DNA from: Thermoplasmata archaeon
Lineage (GTDB): Archaea; Thermoplasmatota; Thermoplasmata; Lutacidiplasmatales; UBA184
Assembly (NCBI GenBank): GCA_022750195.1
Contig: JAKIWE010000001.1
Coordinates: 1-64,000 of the forward strand
Reading direction: 5' to 3'
DNA length: 64,000 nucleotides
Numbering within the stretch: position 1 is the stretch's first letter; each line of letters begins with the position of its first letter. The position numbers and the translations under genes are program-made. The notes below the pieces were generated by a model. It was given only the letters and a program-made list of their open reading frames with translations. It searched no databases and had not been told where the DNA came from. Positions 19,050 through 28,033 of the stretch are shown here, piece after piece.

Positions 19050-20561
19050 ATGGAGAACGAGCTCAGGGCCGAGATCACGCTCAGTTCTCCCGATGTCCCC
19101 GCCGCGCTGATCGACGAGCTTCTTCCCAAGCTCGCCGGGGACGCCTTAGGGAAGGCGCTCGGCACGCGCGGTGAGGGCCGCCTGATCCGGCACGAGCTGC
19201 ACGGCGACAAACTGACGCTCGAGATCGCCTCCACGGGAGGACGCCCCCACCAGCCGTTGCTCTCGGTCGTGCGGAAGCTCGGCGAGGAGCTCGGACGAAG
19301 GGCGAAGGTGGGCGTCCGCTCCGTCACCGTCCTCCGCTACCGCCTCACCTTCGCGGTCGAGCCGATGCCGACCAAGCCGGTGCCGCTCGCGATCCCCCAC
19401 CACCTGAGCTTCGCCGACGGACGCGCCACCCTCGAACTGCTCGACCTACCGGAGGAGGCCCTCCGGGACAATTGGCCGGACCGGGCGGCCACGCTCGTCG
19501 AGGAGAAGGCCCGGCGGCAATCCTACGCCGGGAAGGAGCAAGCGTGGGAGCTCATCGAACAGAGCCCCAAGCGGGAGCACGCCGGACGCGACGACCCGAC
19601 CGAAGCGATGCTCAAGCGGAACTGGGTGCGCAGCGGCCCGACCAAGGGCAAGTGGTTCCTCGGGCCTTTGCCGGCCCACCTGCTCCGCACGATGGAACGC
19701 ATCGCGCGGGAGGAGGTGCTGGCGCCCCTCGGTTTCCTCGAAGTGATGCAACCTCACCACGACTCGTTCGATATCCTCGTCAAGACCGGCCATCTCGAGG
19801 GTCTGCCGGGAGAGTTCTACTACGTCACCGAGCCCAAATCCCGAGACCCGGCCGACTGGGAAAGGTTCACCGACCTCGTGGCGATCACGCGCAAGGTGCC
19901 TCACGACGAGCTTGCCAAGCTCGTGAGCCCACCGTCCGCGGTCGCCTGCTACGCGCAGTGCCCGACGATCTACTGGTGGCTCTCCGGGCGGACGCTTGCG
20001 GTCGACGACCTGCCGCTCAAAGTGTACGACCGCGCGGCCATCTCGAACCGGTACGAGAGCGGTGGCCGCCATGGTCTCGAGCGGGTGGATGAGTTTCACC
20101 GGATCGAACCGGTCTACCTCGGGACCCCCGAGCAGCTGGTCGCGCTGCGCGAAGCGCTCCTCGCGCGGTACCGCCACGTCTTCGAGACGATCCTCGAGCT
20201 GGAGTGGCGCACCGCCTGGGTCACGCCGTTCTACCTGCAACAGAGCGGGGGCGTGGGCCTCGAGGAGCCCGGCCAGCGTATCCGGGGGACCATCGATTTC
20301 GAAGCGTACCTCCCCTACCGTGGCCCGCGCGAAACCGCCGAGTGGCTCGAGTTCCAGAACCTCTCCATTGTGGGGGAGAAGTACACTCGAGCGTTCACGA
20401 TCCGCGCTCAGAAGGGCGAACTCTGGTCCGGCTGCAGCGGGATCGGGCTCGAACGGTGGCTCACGGCGTTCCTGGCGCAGAAGGGGCTCAACGCCGACGA
20501 TTGGCCGGACCGCTTCCGGAAGTACGTGGGCGAGCTTCCGAAGGACGTGAAGTTCCTCTAG
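19050..20561 (+). CDS. serS: seryl-tRNA synthetase, type 2 (methanogen-type)
   Basis: A class II synthetase that charges tRNA-Ser, also needed for selenocysteinyl-tRNA where present. The 503-residue length and sequence match the rare archaeal SerRS2 family, with its alpha/beta N-terminal domain, rather than the common coiled-coil SerRS. The three zinc ligands of the family appear as Cys304 (in AQCP), Glu353 (in RIEPVYLG) and Cys462 (in WSGCSG). From memory of the family, the Methanosarcina barkeri ligands are Cys306, Glu355 and Cys461. Motif 3 is GIGLERW (about 464-470). This form is mainly known from methanogens, and nothing in this window suggests methanogenesis. The gene is followed after 43 bases by the helicase gene on the same strand. 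Confidence 0.92.
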   Translation: MENELRAEITLSSPDVPAALIDELLPKLAGDALGKALGTRGEGRLIRHELHGDKLTLEIASTGGRPHQPLLSVVRKLGEELGRRAKVGVRSVTVLRYRLTFAVEPMPTKPVPLAIPHHLSFADGRATLELLDLPEEALRDNWPDRAATLVEEKARRQSYAGKEQAWELIEQSPKREHAGRDDPTEAMLKRNWVRSGPTKGKWFLGPLPAHLLRTMERIAREEVLAPLGFLEVMQPHHDSFDILVKTGHLEGLPGEFYYVTEPKSRDPADWERFTDLVAITRKVPHDELAKLVSPPSAVACYAQCPTIYWWLSGRTLAVDDLPLKVYDRAAISNRYESGGRHGLERVDEFHRIEPVYLGTPEQLVALREALLARYRHVFETILELEWRTAWVTPFYLQQSGGVGLEEPGQRIRGTIDFEAYLPYRGPRETAEWLEFQNLSIVGEKYTRAFTIRAQKGELWSGCSGIGLERWLTAFLAQKGLNADDWPDRFRKYVGELPKDVKFL

Positions 20562-20604
20562 TCGGGCCCGCGCCGACGCAACGATCGTAGAGGGTGGGCC
20601 GTCC

Positions 20605-22338
20605 ATGAGCGTTCGAGTCCCGGCGCGCCAGCAGCACCGACTCGAGGAGTTCGGCGGTGGCGGCACGGAGGAAGCCGAGCTGCCGCCGCGACGGGTCGAG
20701 CGGCCACCCCCCCTGCCGGGGGTCTGGGGCGTGGAGGACGGCTGGGTGGTCCATCCGCTCCTCTCAGCTCGCACCCTGCGCGCCTTACCGTTCCAGATCG
20801 ACCTCGCCCGCATCGGCCTCGAGGAGGACCTGCTGGTGGTCCTCCCGACCGGACTCGGCAAGACGGTGATCGCCGCGCTGGAAGCGGCCGAGGTCCTGCG
20901 GCGAGGCGAGGGCAAGGTACTGTTCCTGGCCCCGACGCGCCCGCTCGTCGTCCAGCACGCCGAATCGTTCGGGCGCTGGTTCGGTCCCCTGCGGCGCGCC
21001 CGCTTCACCGGCACCCTCCGTCGCCCGGTTCGAGAAGGAGCGTGGGACGGGGCGGAGGTGGTGTTCGCAACGCCCGAGGTGGTCGTCAACGACCTCGCGG
21101 CTCAGCGGTACGACCTCAAGGAGGTCGCCCTCGTCATCTTCGACGAGTCCCACCACGCCGTCGGGAAGTACGCCTACGTCCCGATCGCGGAGCGGTACCG
21201 GGCCGAACGACCCCGGGGAGGCCGGGTCCTCGGGCTCACCGCCTCGCCGGGGGGAAAGGACGCCCGCATCGAGGAGGTGGTGGGCCACCTCGGAGTGGCT
21301 CGGATCGAGGCCCGAAGCCGGGAGGACGACGGGGTCCGCCAGTACGTCCAGGAGGTCACCATCGACTACCGATGGGTGACGCTGCCCCCCGAGGCCGTGC
21401 GGATCCAAACGGCGATCCGATCCGCGTCGCACGAGGTCGCGAGGAAGCTCCAGAAGATGGGCTACTTGCGCACCAAGCCGATCGCGAACCTGTCGGTCAA
21501 GGACCTGATCGCGCTCCGAGCCGAGATCTTCGCCCGACCAGGCCCGATGACCCGGAAGTTCGGCCCCCTGTTCCACCAGTTGATCCTCCTCCACCTCCAC
21601 CACGCCCTCGAGCGGCTGGAGACCCAGGGGGTGGAGCCGTTCGTGCAGTACCTGAACCGGCTCGCGGCCAAGGAGAAGCCTAGCCGTGGGGACCTCGCCG
21701 TCCTCAAGCTGACCGGCGTGCAGCAAGCACGAGGGGAGGCCGAGGCGTTTCTCGCCCGTCCCCACACGCCGTCGCATCCGAAGCTGGACGCCCTGGCCAA
21801 TGTGGTCGAGGAGCTCACGTCGTCCGAGCGAACCCGACCGGTAAGGATCCTCGTCTTCGCTCAGTACCGCGACACGATCTTGGGTATCCAAGAGCGGCTG
21901 ACGCGCGACGGCTTGACCGTCGGGCGGTTCGTCGGCCAGTCCAAACGGGACAAGGACGACCCGGGCATGAGCCAGAAGGAGCAGGGGCGCGTGCTGGAGG
22001 CGTTCCGCCAAGGGGCGTTCCCGGTGCTCGTCGCGAGCAGCGTCGCCGAGGAGGGCCTCGACGTCCCCGACGTGGACCTGGTGGTCTTCTTCGAGGCGGT
22101 CCCGAGCGAGATCCGGGCGATCCAACGGCGGGGCCGGACCGGCCGGAGCTCCGTCGGCCGGGTGCTCGTGCTCCTGACGGAGGGAACCCGAGACGCCGGC
22201 TACCAGGCCGCCGAGGCCCGGCGGGAGCGCGCGATGGGCCGGATCGTCCGGCGTCTCTCGGCCGAGGGGCGGCGCCGCTCCGCGGCTCGGAAGAACCCCT
22301 CCGTGGACAACGAACGGTCCTCCGAGACGCCTCACTAG
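20605..22338 (+). CDS. Hef/FANCM/Mph1-like superfamily-2 helicase without nuclease domain
   Basis: A DNA helicase or translocase expected to process stalled forks and branched DNA. Motif I is PTGLGKT (81-87), motif II is DESH (180-183), motif III is LTASP and motif VI is QRRGRTGR. The region between the two RecA domains (about 250-390) is helical, as in the Hef insertion that grips forked DNA. The chain ends about 45 residues after motif VI with a basic tail. It therefore lacks the XPF-type nuclease and HhH domains that are fused to Hef in many euryarchaea; a separate nuclease would have to be elsewhere. The N-terminal 45 residues are low complexity. Confidence 0.88.
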   Translation: MSVRVPARQQHRLEEFGGGGTEEAELPPRRVERPPPLPGVWGVEDGWVVHPLLSARTLRALPFQIDLARIGLEEDLLVVLPTGLGKTVIAALEAAEVLRRGEGKVLFLAPTRPLVVQHAESFGRWFGPLRRARFTGTLRRPVREGAWDGAEVVFATPEVVVNDLAAQRYDLKEVALVIFDESHHAVGKYAYVPIAERYRAERPRGGRVLGLTASPGGKDARIEEVVGHLGVARIEARSREDDGVRQYVQEVTIDYRWVTLPPEAVRIQTAIRSASHEVARKLQKMGYLRTKPIANLSVKDLIALRAEIFARPGPMTRKFGPLFHQLILLHLHHALERLETQGVEPFVQYLNRLAAKEKPSRGDLAVLKLTGVQQARGEAEAFLARPHTPSHPKLDALANVVEELTSSERTRPVRILVFAQYRDTILGIQERLTRDGLTVGRFVGQSKRDKDDPGMSQKEQGRVLEAFRQGAFPVLVASSVAEEGLDVPDVDLVVFFEAVPSEIRAIQRRGRTGRSSVGRVLVLLTEGTRDAGYQAAEARRERAMGRIVRRLSAEGRRRSAARKNPSVDNERSSETPH

Positions 22339-22351
22339 GCAGTACGTCCGA

Positions 22352-22367
22352 CCCCGTTCGGGCGGGG
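22352..22367 (+). other. GC hairpin after the helicase gene
   Basis: CCCCG, a six-base loop TTCGGG, then CGGGG. There is no T-tract after it, so a role as terminator is only a possibility. Confidence 0.25.
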
Positions 22368-22435
22368 CCGCCGCGGCGAGGACCAGCGGATATGAACGTT
22401 TCCCCCGGTGACGGCCTGCGTCGGTCCAAGGCGAA

Positions 22436-22445
22436 GGTTATGAAC
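22436..22445 (+). promoter_or_regulatory. TATA-like element for the kdp operon
   Basis: GGTTATGAAC, centred about 41 bases before kdpF. A similar weaker spot (GATATGAACG) lies near 22389. No KdpE-type operator or regulator gene is visible here. Confidence 0.4.
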
Positions 22446-22480
22446 CGACTCGCGGCTCGGTCGCCCCAACCAGGCGCCGC

Positions 22481-22594
22481 ATGGACCTTGTAACCATCGT
22501 GGCCCAGAACCTCGGATTGCTGGTCTTCACCGCCCTCGCCGCCGTGCTGTTCGTCTACCTGTTCTACGCGATGCTCAATCCGGCTCGGTTCTAG
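22481..22594 (+). CDS. kdpF: KdpF-like single-TM subunit of the potassium pump
   Basis: A 37-residue peptide starting MDLVTIVAQN, with one hydrophobic helix (about residues 12-30) and the ending YAMLNPARF. This matches the YALL.PE(R)F ending of KdpF. KdpF stabilises the KdpABC complex in the membrane. It lies 32 bases before kdpA, the canonical position, and is the first gene of the operon. The short length makes it easy to miss, but the position and C-terminal motif make the call good. Confidence 0.82.
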   Translation: MDLVTIVAQNLGLLVFTALAAVLFVYLFYAMLNPARF

Positions 22595-22626
22595 CCCGGA
22601 GCGGCGCGATCTCCCGGAACCGCACC

Positions 22627-24306
22627 ATGCTCTCCTTCGCCCTGTACCCGGACGTCATCCTGACCCTGCTGGTCGGTTTCGTCCTCGCGTGGCCGGTGGG
22701 CCGTTACATGGCCCGCGTCTACCTGGGCCGGCCCTCGCTCATGGACCGGGTCCTCAACCCGATCGAACGCGGGATCTACGGGTTGCTCGGCACCAACCCG
22801 CGACGCATGATGGGTTGGAAGGAGTACGCGGCGTCCCTCATCCTCTGCAACGTCGCAGCGCTGGTCCTGGTCTTCGTGCTGCTCACCGAGCAGGGCTCCC
22901 TCCCGTGGAACGCCTTCGCCGCCCCCGGGATGCACTGGGACCTCGCGCTGCACACCTCCTCCGCCTTCGTCACGAACACCGACTACCAGCACTACGTCCC
23001 TGAGTCCTCCGCCTCGCTGCTGGCCTCCCTCTTAGGCCTCCAGATGCTGATGTTTCTCTCCGCGGCGAGCGGGCTCGCGGCGGTGGTCGGTCTCATCCGC
23101 GGCTTCATCCGCCGGGACGGGACCGTCGGGAACGTTTGGGTGGACCTCCTACGCGGCACGACCCGGATCCTCCTTCCGATCTCCCTGCTCGGTGCGGGCC
23201 TCCTGGCGCTCGCCTCGGTCCCCCAGACCTGGCACCAGAGCGTCACGATCTTCCCCCTCTCGGGGGGAAGCCAGTCGCTCCCGCTCGGTCCCTACGCGTC
23301 GTGGGACAGCATCGAGTTCCTGGGCTCGAACGGCGGTGGGTTCACCGCCGCCAACGCCGGCCATCCGTTCCAGAACCCGACGGCGGTGACGAACTTCCTC
23401 TCGGTCCTGCTGATGATGCTGATCCCGTTCGGCACCCCGTTCATGTTCGGCGCGATGGTCCGGCGCCCCGGCGAGGCGTGGCCCTACCTGGGGGTCATCC
23501 TGAGCATCTTCCTCGTGGCGCTCGGTCTGTTCATCTACTTTCAGTCGGGGAACACGTTCCTTCGGGGTATCCCGGTCGACCAGGGCCAAGGGTACCTCCT
23601 CGGGACGGAGACCCGGTTCACCCTCCCGGAGAGCGCGCTGTTCAACGTGACGAGCATCTACGGCAACGTCGGCGCGATCTCGATGTCCCTCGGCGCCCTC
23701 ACCCCGGGCGCCCAGATGGTGCTCCTCTGGGGCATGTTCCTCCAGTCGACGCCCGGCGGCGTCGGCACCGGGTTTGGGGTGCTGATGCTCAACGCCGTCC
23801 TGGCGATCTTCGTCGGCGGCCTCATGGTCGGCCGCACGCCGGAGTACCTGGGGAAGAAGCTCGGACGCCAGGAGGTGAAGTGGGCCGCCGTCACGCTGCT
23901 CTCCCACCCGTTCGCGATCTTCGTCCCGCTGGCGGTCGCCTACGTGCTCGGCTTCGCGCTACCGGCCGTCGGCTCCGGCGCCCAGCCGTTTACGGTCATT
24001 CTCTACGAGTTCACGAGCGAATCGGCGAACAACGGGAGCGGCATGGCGCCGATCTCGGACAACACCGTGTTCTTCAACGTCATCGGGGCGCTGATCATGC
24101 TCGTCGGGCGCTACCTGCCGATCGTCGCGATGCTCGCGGTCGGCGGCGCTCTCGCGCGCCAGGCGCCGAACCCTCCCGGCCCGGGGACGCTCAAGACCAC
24201 CTCGGTGACGTTCACGAGCTACCTCGCCGTCTTTCTGCTGGTGATCACCGGCCTCCTCTTCCTCCCGGTGCTCGCGCTCGGGCCGTTCTCCCAGTTCGGG
24301 TTGTAA
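22627..24306 (+). CDS. kdpA: K+-transporting ATPase subunit KdpA
   Basis: The 559-residue channel-like subunit that carries the K+ selectivity filter of the Kdp pump, with about ten membrane helices. The four filter regions are visible: TNTDYQ (usually TNTNWQ), SNGGGF (usually TNGGGF), SANNGSG and the fourth loop ending MLVGRYLP. The first filter therefore carries Asp-Tyr in place of Asn-Trp. It is the second gene of kdpFABC, 10 bases before kdpB. The pump serves high-affinity K+ uptake at low external K+. Confidence 0.95.
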   Translation: MLSFALYPDVILTLLVGFVLAWPVGRYMARVYLGRPSLMDRVLNPIERGIYGLLGTNPRRMMGWKEYAASLILCNVAALVLVFVLLTEQGSLPWNAFAAPGMHWDLALHTSSAFVTNTDYQHYVPESSASLLASLLGLQMLMFLSAASGLAAVVGLIRGFIRRDGTVGNVWVDLLRGTTRILLPISLLGAGLLALASVPQTWHQSVTIFPLSGGSQSLPLGPYASWDSIEFLGSNGGGFTAANAGHPFQNPTAVTNFLSVLLMMLIPFGTPFMFGAMVRRPGEAWPYLGVILSIFLVALGLFIYFQSGNTFLRGIPVDQGQGYLLGTETRFTLPESALFNVTSIYGNVGAISMSLGALTPGAQMVLLWGMFLQSTPGGVGTGFGVLMLNAVLAIFVGGLMVGRTPEYLGKKLGRQEVKWAAVTLLSHPFAIFVPLAVAYVLGFALPAVGSGAQPFTVILYEFTSESANNGSGMAPISDNTVFFNVIGALIMLVGRYLPIVAMLAVGGALARQAPNPPGPGTLKTTSVTFTSYLAVFLLVITGLLFLPVLALGPFSQFGL

Positions 24307-24316
24307 GGTCAGCACG

Positions 24317-26449
24317 ATGCCGGAGGAGTCGGAGGTATCGGCGACATCGGGGGTCGGTGCTCACGTCAGCGTCCGCAAGCAGCGGCGGACGAGCCTCGGC
24401 CGCATCCTTTCGACCTCCTTCACGAAGTTCCGCCCGAGCGCCCAGGTCCGAAATCCGGTGATGTTCGTCGTCTACGTGTTCTTCTGGCTCACGCTCCTCT
24501 TGACCTTCGTCCCCCAGCCGTTCCCGGATATCCACGGCCGGGCGTACGACGCCGACTACTACCTCCTGATCACGATCATCCTGTTCCTGACCCTCTGGTT
24601 CGCGAACGTCGCCGAGGCGATCGCGGAGGCGCAGGCCCGCGCTCAGGCGGATTCCCTGCGCGGGGTCCGGACGGGACTTCGGGCCCGCCAGATCCGACCG
24701 GACGGCCAACTCGTCGCGATCGCCGCCTCTACCCTGCACCTCGGCGACCGGATCGAGGCGCGCCCGGGCGAGATCGTCCCCGTCGACGGGGACGTCGTGA
24801 AAGGGGCGGGGCTGATCGACGAGTCGATGATGACCGGCGAGAGCGCGCCGGTGGTCCGGGAGAGCGGCGGGGACCGAACGAGCGTCCTCGGGGGGAGCCG
24901 GGTCCTCCAGGGCACGATCGAGCTCCGCGTCGCGTCCGAGCCGGGCACCAGCTTCCTCGACCGGATGATCCGGCTCGTCGAGTCGACCCGCCGCGACAAG
25001 AGCCCGAACGAGATCGCGCTGACGATCGTGCTCACGGCCCTCACGGTCGCCCTGCTGATCGTGGTCGTCTCCTTCTCCTATCTCGTGCAGTTCACCGGCG
25101 AAGGGCTCCTCAACCTGGGGACGATGATCGCCCTCACCGTCTGCCTCATCCCGACCACGATCGGGGGCCTCCTCTCCGCCGTCGGGATCTCCGGGATCAA
25201 CCGTGCGGCCCGCGCGAACGTGATCGCAAAGTCCGGCAAGGCCGTCGAGGCCGCGGGGGACCTCGACGTGCTCATCCTCGACAAGACCGGCACGATCACG
25301 GTCGGCTCCCGTCTGGCGGTCCAGTTCGTCCCGGCTGCCGGCGTCGAGATGTCGGAGCTGCTGCGAACGGCGGTGCTCTCCTCCATGCTCGACGACACGC
25401 CGGAAGGGCGGTCGGTCGTCCGCCTCGCCACCCTGCGGGGGGCGACCGCCGGCCGGACGGAGTTCGACAATGCCCGCGTCGTGCCGTTCTCGGCCGAGCG
25501 GAGGATGTCGGGGGTCGTCCTCTCCGACGGGACGGAAGTGATGAAAGGCTCGATCAGCTCGATGGAGAAGGCCGGCTCGCCTCTTCCCCCGGAGCTCCGG
25601 GCGGCCGTCGAGGCGGCCTCGAAGGAGGGGATGACCCCGCTCGTCCTCGCGCTCCAGCGCCGGACGCTCGGCGTCGTCCTCCTCAAGGACGTCGTCAAGC
25701 CGGGCATCCGCGACCGACTGCGCGAGCTGCGCGTCATGGGGATACGGACCGTGATGTGCACGGGGGACAATCGGCTCACCGCCGCGGCGATCGCCCACGA
25801 GAGCGGCGTCGACGAGTACATCGCCGAAGCGCGCCCGGAGACGAAGCTCCAGCTCGTCAGCCGGGAGAAGGCCTACGGCCGCCTCGTCGCGATGACCGGG
25901 GACGGGACGAACGACGCTCCGGCGCTGGCCCGGGCGGACGTCGGACTCGCCATGAACAGCGGGACTTCCGCCGCGAAAGAGGCCGGGAACATGGTCGACC
26001 TCGACAGCGACCCCACGAAGCTCATTGAGGTCGTCTCGATCGGCAAGCAGCTCCTCATCACCCGCGGCGCGCTGACGACCTTCTCCATCACGAACGACGT
26101 GGCGAAGTACTTCGCCATCATCCCGGCGATGTTCGTCGGCGTCTCCGGGGTCGCGCTCCTGAACATCATGCAGCTGACCAATCCGTCCCTGGCGGTGCTC
26201 GCGACACTTCTGTTCAACGCGCTGATGATCCCGGTCCTGATCCCGCTCGCGCTCCGGGGGGTCGGTTTCCGACCCGCGACCGCCGTCGAACTGCTCCGGC
26301 GGAACCTGATCCTCTACGGCGTCGGCGGCCTCGTCAGCGCCTTCGTTGGCATCAAGCTCCTCTACACGCTCCTCGCCTACGCCTCCACCCTGCCGACCAT
26401 CGTGAGCTGGGCCACCGCGGTCCACCAGTTCTTGGGAGGGCTCCCGTGA
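24317..26449 (+). CDS. kdpB: K+-transporting P-type ATPase subunit KdpB
   Basis: The 710-residue catalytic subunit that hydrolyses ATP to drive K+ transport with KdpA. It shows MMTGES (actuator; its Ser is the known inhibitory phosphorylation site in the E. coli enzyme), the phosphorylated Asp in DKTGTIT, the nucleotide-domain sequence and the hinge MTGDGTNDAPAL. Membrane helices match KdpB order. The stop overlaps the GTG of kdpC as GTGA, giving translational coupling. Confidence 0.96.
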   Translation: MPEESEVSATSGVGAHVSVRKQRRTSLGRILSTSFTKFRPSAQVRNPVMFVVYVFFWLTLLLTFVPQPFPDIHGRAYDADYYLLITIILFLTLWFANVAEAIAEAQARAQADSLRGVRTGLRARQIRPDGQLVAIAASTLHLGDRIEARPGEIVPVDGDVVKGAGLIDESMMTGESAPVVRESGGDRTSVLGGSRVLQGTIELRVASEPGTSFLDRMIRLVESTRRDKSPNEIALTIVLTALTVALLIVVVSFSYLVQFTGEGLLNLGTMIALTVCLIPTTIGGLLSAVGISGINRAARANVIAKSGKAVEAAGDLDVLILDKTGTITVGSRLAVQFVPAAGVEMSELLRTAVLSSMLDDTPEGRSVVRLATLRGATAGRTEFDNARVVPFSAERRMSGVVLSDGTEVMKGSISSMEKAGSPLPPELRAAVEAASKEGMTPLVLALQRRTLGVVLLKDVVKPGIRDRLRELRVMGIRTVMCTGDNRLTAAAIAHESGVDEYIAEARPETKLQLVSREKAYGRLVAMTGDGTNDAPALARADVGLAMNSGTSAAKEAGNMVDLDSDPTKLIEVVSIGKQLLITRGALTTFSITNDVAKYFAIIPAMFVGVSGVALLNIMQLTNPSLAVLATLLFNALMIPVLIPLALRGVGFRPATAVELLRRNLILYGVGGLVSAFVGIKLLYTLLAYASTLPTIVSWATAVHQFLGGLP

Positions 26450-27210
26450 CGACCCGAAGTCCGCCTCCCGGCCCGGCGGAGGCGTCGCAGCCCGCCCCGA
26501 CGGAGATGGGCCCCGACCCCGCGTCGCCGGCGCTAGACCCAGCCCCTAGCCCTACCCCTACCCCTACCCCCACCTCGTCGCCCACGCCCGTCGAGCCGTC
26601 CCCGGAGCCGCTGGACCGTCGCATGGCGCCGGAGCCACCGTTCCGCCTTCCCTCGCTGCGCGCGAGCCTCCTCTTCGTGGTCTTCCTCCTCGTGGTCGGT
26701 GGTCTGGGCTACCCGATCGCGGTCACCGCTTTCGCGCAGTACGTCACGCCCGGGACGGCCAACGGCAGCCTCGTGGTCGCCGCCAACGGCACCGTCATCG
26801 CCTCGGAGCTGCTCGGCCAGAACATCACGAACGCCTCGTTGTTCTGGCTGCGCCCGTCGCTCATCGATGACCAACCCTTCACGGGCGCTGGGAACGAGAC
26901 ACCGTACGGGCCGACCAACCCGGAGCTACGCAATCTCACGCTGTACTACATCGCCCAGTACGGTCTGGCCAACGTCTCCGTACCGGTCGACCTCGTCACC
27001 CCGTCGGAGAGCGGTCTCGACCCGGACATCACCCCGGAGTCCGCCCTGGTGCAGGTCCCCCGGGTCGCGGCCCACACGGGGCTCAGCCAGGCGTACCTCA
27101 CCACCCTCGTCCAGGCGTGGATCACCTCGCCCACCGCCGGCCTCTTCGGTCCCTCCTACGTCAACGTGCTGGACCTCGACCGAGCGCTGCTCGCCTCGTT
27201 GGGGAGGTAG
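26446..27210 (+). CDS. kdpC: K+-transporting ATPase subunit KdpC with N-terminal Pro/Thr extension
   Basis: The single-span accessory subunit of the Kdp pump. The KdpC core begins with a helix (about residues 68-90) followed by the exported domain with NITNASLFWLRPS and the conserved SGLDPDI and VNVLDLDRAL segments. At 254 residues it is about 60 longer than usual. The extra part is a cytosolic N-terminal extension rich in Pro, Thr and Ser (PTPTPTPT), probably a flexible linker. The GTG start overlaps the kdpB stop. Confidence 0.92.
   Translation: MTTRSPPPGPAEASQPAPTEMGPDPASPALDPAPSPTPTPTPTSSPTPVEPSPEPLDRRMAPEPPFRLPSLRASLLFVVFLLVVGGLGYPIAVTAFAQYVTPGTANGSLVVAANGTVIASELLGQNITNASLFWLRPSLIDDQPFTGAGNETPYGPTNPELRNLTLYYIAQYGLANVSVPVDLVTPSESGLDPDITPESALVQVPRVAAHTGLSQAYLTTLVQAWITSPTAGLFGPSYVNVLDLDRALLASLGR
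26543..26573 (+). repeat. CCCTAC-type hexamer repeats inside kdpC
   Basis: About four imperfect copies of CCCTA(C/G)C encode the Pro-Thr run of the KdpC extension. The repeat keeps the reading frame, and slippage could change linker length without a frameshift. Confidence 0.6.
27201..27208 (+). promoter_or_regulatory. Shine-Dalgarno site deciding the start of the universal stress protein
   Basis: GGGGAGGT, six bases before the GTG at 27215. It fixes that start although the frame stays open upstream through kdpC, and is one of the clearest ribosome-binding sites in the window. Confidence 0.65.
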
Positions 27211-27214
27211 GCGC

Positions 27215-28024
27215 GTGTACCGACGACTCCTCGTGCCGATCGAGCAGCCGGCCGACGTCGAGCCGCTCATCCGGTTCGCGGCCCAGCTGCTCGACGCCGA
27301 CGGGGAGATCCGGGTCTTGCACGTGATCCCGACCCGGGAGCTCCCCGAGGTGACGCGTCGCTGGCGGGAGTCGGTGAATATCGTCGTCCCCGCCCACGAG
27401 ACCGGGGCCGCCCTGGACGTCCGGGTCGACCCCGAGGTCCGGTCGGCGCCGGACATCGCCGGGGAGATCCTCGACAGTGCCGACACCCACAGCGTCGACG
27501 CGATCCTGATGACGCTGCGGGGTAGCAAACGGAGGACCCGGAGCATCTTCCTCGGCCACACGGCGTCGAGCCTGCTGCACCACTCCGCCGTCGACGTGAT
27601 CGTCGTGAACCGGCTCGCCCTCGTCGAGAAGAAGGTCCAGAGGATCCTGGTGCCGACCTTCGGCTCCGCCCCCAGCGCCAAGGCGCTTCGGGCCGCGGAG
27701 GAGATCGCCCTCTACGGACACGGGACGCCGATCATCACGCTCGCCCTCGGTCCTCACGGGGAGGCCGAGAGCCTCCCGGGAACGACCACCCGGTCGCCGC
27801 GCGGCGTGCCGATCAGCCACGAGCACTCCGGATTCTCCGAGGCGATCCTGGGCCGCCGCCACCGGCTGCCGGAGCTCATCCTGCAAGCGGCCGCGCGGCT
27901 GCGGTACGGGCTGCTCCTCGTCGGGGAGGAGTCGGTCCACGGGGAGGGGCCGCTGCTCACCCGACGGTTCCTCGAGGAGCTGTTCCGACGGGCGCCGTGC
28001 CCGGTCGTGGCGATCCGGGGCTAG
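27215..28024 (+). CDS. two-domain universal stress protein downstream of kdpFABC
   Basis: A 269-residue cytosolic protein with two Usp-like halves. The first begins YRRLLVPIEQPADVEPLIRF and contains the Usp core pattern G..TRSIFLGHTASSLLHH...DVIVV. The second begins VQRILVPTFG and ends RRAPCPVVAI. Usp domains bind nucleotides and often act in stress or ion homeostasis. It follows kdpC by four bases and has its own strong ribosome-binding site, so it belongs to the kdp operon. KdpD sensors of bacteria carry a Usp domain, so this protein might sense or modulate K+ transport; that is inference. Confidence 0.82.
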   Translation: MYRRLLVPIEQPADVEPLIRFAAQLLDADGEIRVLHVIPTRELPEVTRRWRESVNIVVPAHETGAALDVRVDPEVRSAPDIAGEILDSADTHSVDAILMTLRGSKRRTRSIFLGHTASSLLHHSAVDVIVVNRLALVEKKVQRILVPTFGSAPSAKALRAAEEIALYGHGTPIITLALGPHGEAESLPGTTTRSPRGVPISHEHSGFSEAILGRRHRLPELILQAAARLRYGLLLVGEESVHGEGPLLTRRFLEELFRRAPCPVVAIRG

Positions 28025-28033
28025 GGCCTGCGG

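Noticed and set aside
20608-20630. GTTCGAGTCCCGG, T-arm-like, near the helicase start
   Set aside because: There are no pairing stems or tRNA body upstream; it is coding sequence of the helicase.
24245-26425. 726-codon open frame antisense to kdpB
   Set aside because: Asp/Arg/Gly/His-rich shadow; kdpB on the other strand is certain.
26543-26573. CCCTAC repeats resembling a telomere-like or origin repeat
   Set aside because: They lie in frame in kdpC and encode a Pro/Thr linker; only about four copies are present.
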